The notes below the pieces were generated by a model. That model had not been told where the DNA came from, did not search any database, and saw only the letters and a program-made list of their open reading frames with translations. From Leptospira ilyithenensis (GTDB lineage Bacteria; Spirochaetota; Leptospiria; Leptospirales; Leptospiraceae), in contig NZ_RQHV01000042.1 in NCBI RefSeq assembly GCF_004771005.1, positions 310,001 through 374,000 on the forward strand: a stretch of 64,000 nt of DNA, read 5' to 3'. Shown one piece after another: positions 62,623 through 64,000 of the stretch (its first letter is position 1; each line of letters opens with the position of its first letter). A program made the position numbers and the translations under genes.

Positions 62623-63750
62623 ATGATTAGTATCCCAAAGACACATTACAAAACCGAAAGGGAATGGGCTCCCATGGAAGAGTCTCTTAACATTCAAGAT
62701 CTGTACAAGCAGATGATGAATGCGGAAGGACTTTACCTGAAAGGTTACGATACTCAAATCAGAGTGCGTTTTAAGGGAGAACGTCCGGACGGTTCGCATA
62801 TTTTTGAAATGGAAGCGACACCGGATTTTCCGACCGAACGTTTTACCGTTTATACTACTCCTTCTTTCCAAGTGGAAGTGGACTATCAGATCTTAAGTCA
62901 AAAAGACAATCTCTTATTGGGTAAGTTGATTGAAAAAAGACAATCCTTTGCCGTTCGACAGGACCCAAGAAATGAAAAGGTATACGGAAGCGTTTTAGCT
63001 TCTAATTTTCTAGTAGCAAAAACCGATATAGATTTTTCTAAATTAACGGGCGTTAGTTCTCAAGTCATTCTTACCGATATCCATAGAAATCTATTGAAGG
63101 ATTACCCTCAGTCCAAGGTCGTTTTTATCTCTTCTTCCGGAGCGAATGATGAAGTAGAATTGATGCAATTGTATAAAAAGCCTCTCTATTTGATCAATAC
63201 GCAAGTCATGGAATCGGCTCCTCTCCCGGAAGTTTACGATCCGAAGGAAGGCTTCGAAGAAGATTTTTTATTGGATGATAAGATTGCAGAATACAAAAGA
63301 AAAAAAATGAGCTCTTTTCTATATTACCCTATCTTTATCAAAATGAACGATCTGCATTTTTTTGCATATCTTACTTTGGAGTATGAAAAGTCCCCGATTC
63401 CCATTGCAGTTTTCGAGCTATTTAAAGAAGTTGAAATCACCTTCCAAGAGAGAATCATGGATTCAAACACGCATATATTGAATTTGAAACAAAATGTTTT
63501 GAATGTATCCAAAGGCGGAGTTGCTATCGAAGTGAGAGATCCCGAGATTATCAGATCCCTGATGATCAAACCTTCGATGACTATCGATATCAATTTTAAG
63601 ATGCAGGCACCCATTCGTATGGCAATGGAGCTTCGACATATGGAAGAGATTCATGACTTCTATGTTGTAGGCACCCGCATCATAGGATTGAGTGGTGGCG
63701 ATAAACGCGGCAAAGAAATTTACGAGAGTTTGATCGAATTTTTTCGCTAA
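62623..63750 (+). CDS. PilZ/DUF1577-type protein
   Basis: 375 aa, starting 1 base after the OmpA-family stop. The late segment LNVSKGGVAIEVRDPEIIRSL then MTIDINF resembles a PilZ beta-barrel start (xxSxxGxxxxx), which often binds cyclic di-GMP, but the RxxxR motif is not clear. The N-terminal part (about 20-120) is a beta-rich domain with IRVRFKGERPDGSHIFEMEA. It matches a DUF1577-like Leptospira family from memory. Possibly a signalling protein for the envelope gene upstream. Function not established. Confidence 0.72.
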   Translation: MISIPKTHYKTEREWAPMEESLNIQDLYKQMMNAEGLYLKGYDTQIRVRFKGERPDGSHIFEMEATPDFPTERFTVYTTPSFQVEVDYQILSQKDNLLLGKLIEKRQSFAVRQDPRNEKVYGSVLASNFLVAKTDIDFSKLTGVSSQVILTDIHRNLLKDYPQSKVVFISSSGANDEVELMQLYKKPLYLINTQVMESAPLPEVYDPKEGFEEDFLLDDKIAEYKRKKMSSFLYYPIFIKMNDLHFFAYLTLEYEKSPIPIAVFELFKEVEITFQERIMDSNTHILNLKQNVLNVSKGGVAIEVRDPEIIRSLMIKPSMTIDINFKMQAPIRMAMELRHMEEIHDFYVVGTRIIGLSGGDKRGKEIYESLIEFFR

Positions 63751-63781
63751 ACAAACATTATATTAAAGGCAAAGTCCTGAT

Positions 63782-64000
63782 TTGAAAGAACAAAAATTAA
63801 CCACTGCGAATTACAAAGGCACTCGGGATTTTTTTCCCGAAGATATGAGATTGCGCAACTATCTGTTTTCCGTAATGAAACAGGTTGCTGTTTCCTACGG
63901 ATACGAAGAATACGACGGCCCCATGATCGAATCCTTGGATCTTTACCGTGCCAAAACAGGTGAAGAAATCGTAGGCAAACAGATATATAATTTTATTGAT
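63782..64000 (+). CDS. hisS: Histidyl-tRNA synthetase, N-terminal part
   Basis: 73 codons visible from TTG 63782 before the window ends. The start has no clear ribosome site. The N-terminal text [13 protein letters not shown] is the classic HisRS opening, followed by [35 protein letters not shown], the motif-1/2 region. It charges tRNA-His. It lies 31 bases downstream of the PilZ-like gene. Confidence 0.93.
   Translation, partial: MKEQKLTTANYKGTRDFFPEDMRLRNYLFSVMKQVAVSYGYEEYDGPMIESLDLYRAKTGEEIVGKQIYNFID

Overview
The window reads as a chromosomal stretch of a Leptospira species, probably from the saprophytic side of the genus. This is inferred from the protein families, not from a marker gene. 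They include many lipoproteins with loose spirochaetal lipoboxes (e.g. FLGQC, SLFQC, LLTISC), a PilZ/DUF1577-type protein, a MORN-repeat lipoprotein, several SpoIIE-type phosphatases with a STAS protein, a DUF2147 secreted protein, and many TTG/GTG starts. Coding density is high and genes often overlap by 1-8 bases. I saw no rRNA, tRNA, CRISPR array, complete insertion sequence or prophage. The first gene enters from the left edge; the last (hisS) runs off the right edge.

Layout. 1-2.4 kb: end of an outer-membrane barrel gene followed by a DsbD-like thiol reductase. 2.4-2.9 kb: a gene-poor gap with a frameshifted gene remnant. 2.9-7.8 kb: nitronate monooxygenase with a small secreted protein, a membrane SpoIIE phosphatase, and an alcohol dehydrogenase with a helical protein. 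7.9-14.9 kb: a tight six-gene run (secreted helical protein, rhomboid protease, divergent MDR dehydrogenase, an 817-aa protein with a SAHH-like Rossmann domain, Nudix hydrolase, and a nitrilase-fold protein lacking its cysteine). 15-18 kb: small Cys protein, lipoprotein/EcsC pair, prfA. 18.1-23.9 kb: two copies of a module in which a kexin-like (S8B, P-domain) protease lipoprotein without a propeptide is followed by a separate gene that looks like the missing propeptide. A MORN lipoprotein and a decayed piece of metF lie between the copies. 24-30.4 kb: metF, SDR, birA, coaX, an SGNH lipoprotein, a GT-C transferase, STAS, and a degenerate tyrosine recombinase. 30.6-33.4 kb: telA/xpaC pair and an inositol monophosphatase-like gene. 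33.4-38.7 kb: surface glycan cluster (three GT4 transferases, a methyltransferase-like protein, a GDP-sugar reductase-like SDR). 38.7-47.7 kb: M48 protease with DUF898 protein, patatin, aminotransferase, SDR, MFS, small lipoproteins, VOC protein. 47.8-58.3 kb: unknown 494-aa protein, IPT/TIG lipoprotein, enoyl-CoA hydratase, dcd, DUF2147 protein, a 1075-aa SpoIIE phosphatase, RlpA, two TPR proteins. 58.4-64 kb: an AT-rich Fic gene, a divergent DHPS-like gene, an OmpA/PD40 protein, a PilZ-like protein, hisS.

Themes. The two SpoIIE phosphatases and the STAS protein are parts of a partner-switching signalling network. Many genes build or remodel the envelope (RlpA, OmpA, lipoproteins, glycosyltransferases, rhomboid, M48, patatin). 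The most unusual item is the duplicated split protease/propeptide module. The metF relic between the copies shows directly that the duplication carried along the neighbouring metF 3' end. The second most unusual is the 7.9-14.9 kb operon, where several enzymes have lost canonical catalytic or metal-binding residues.
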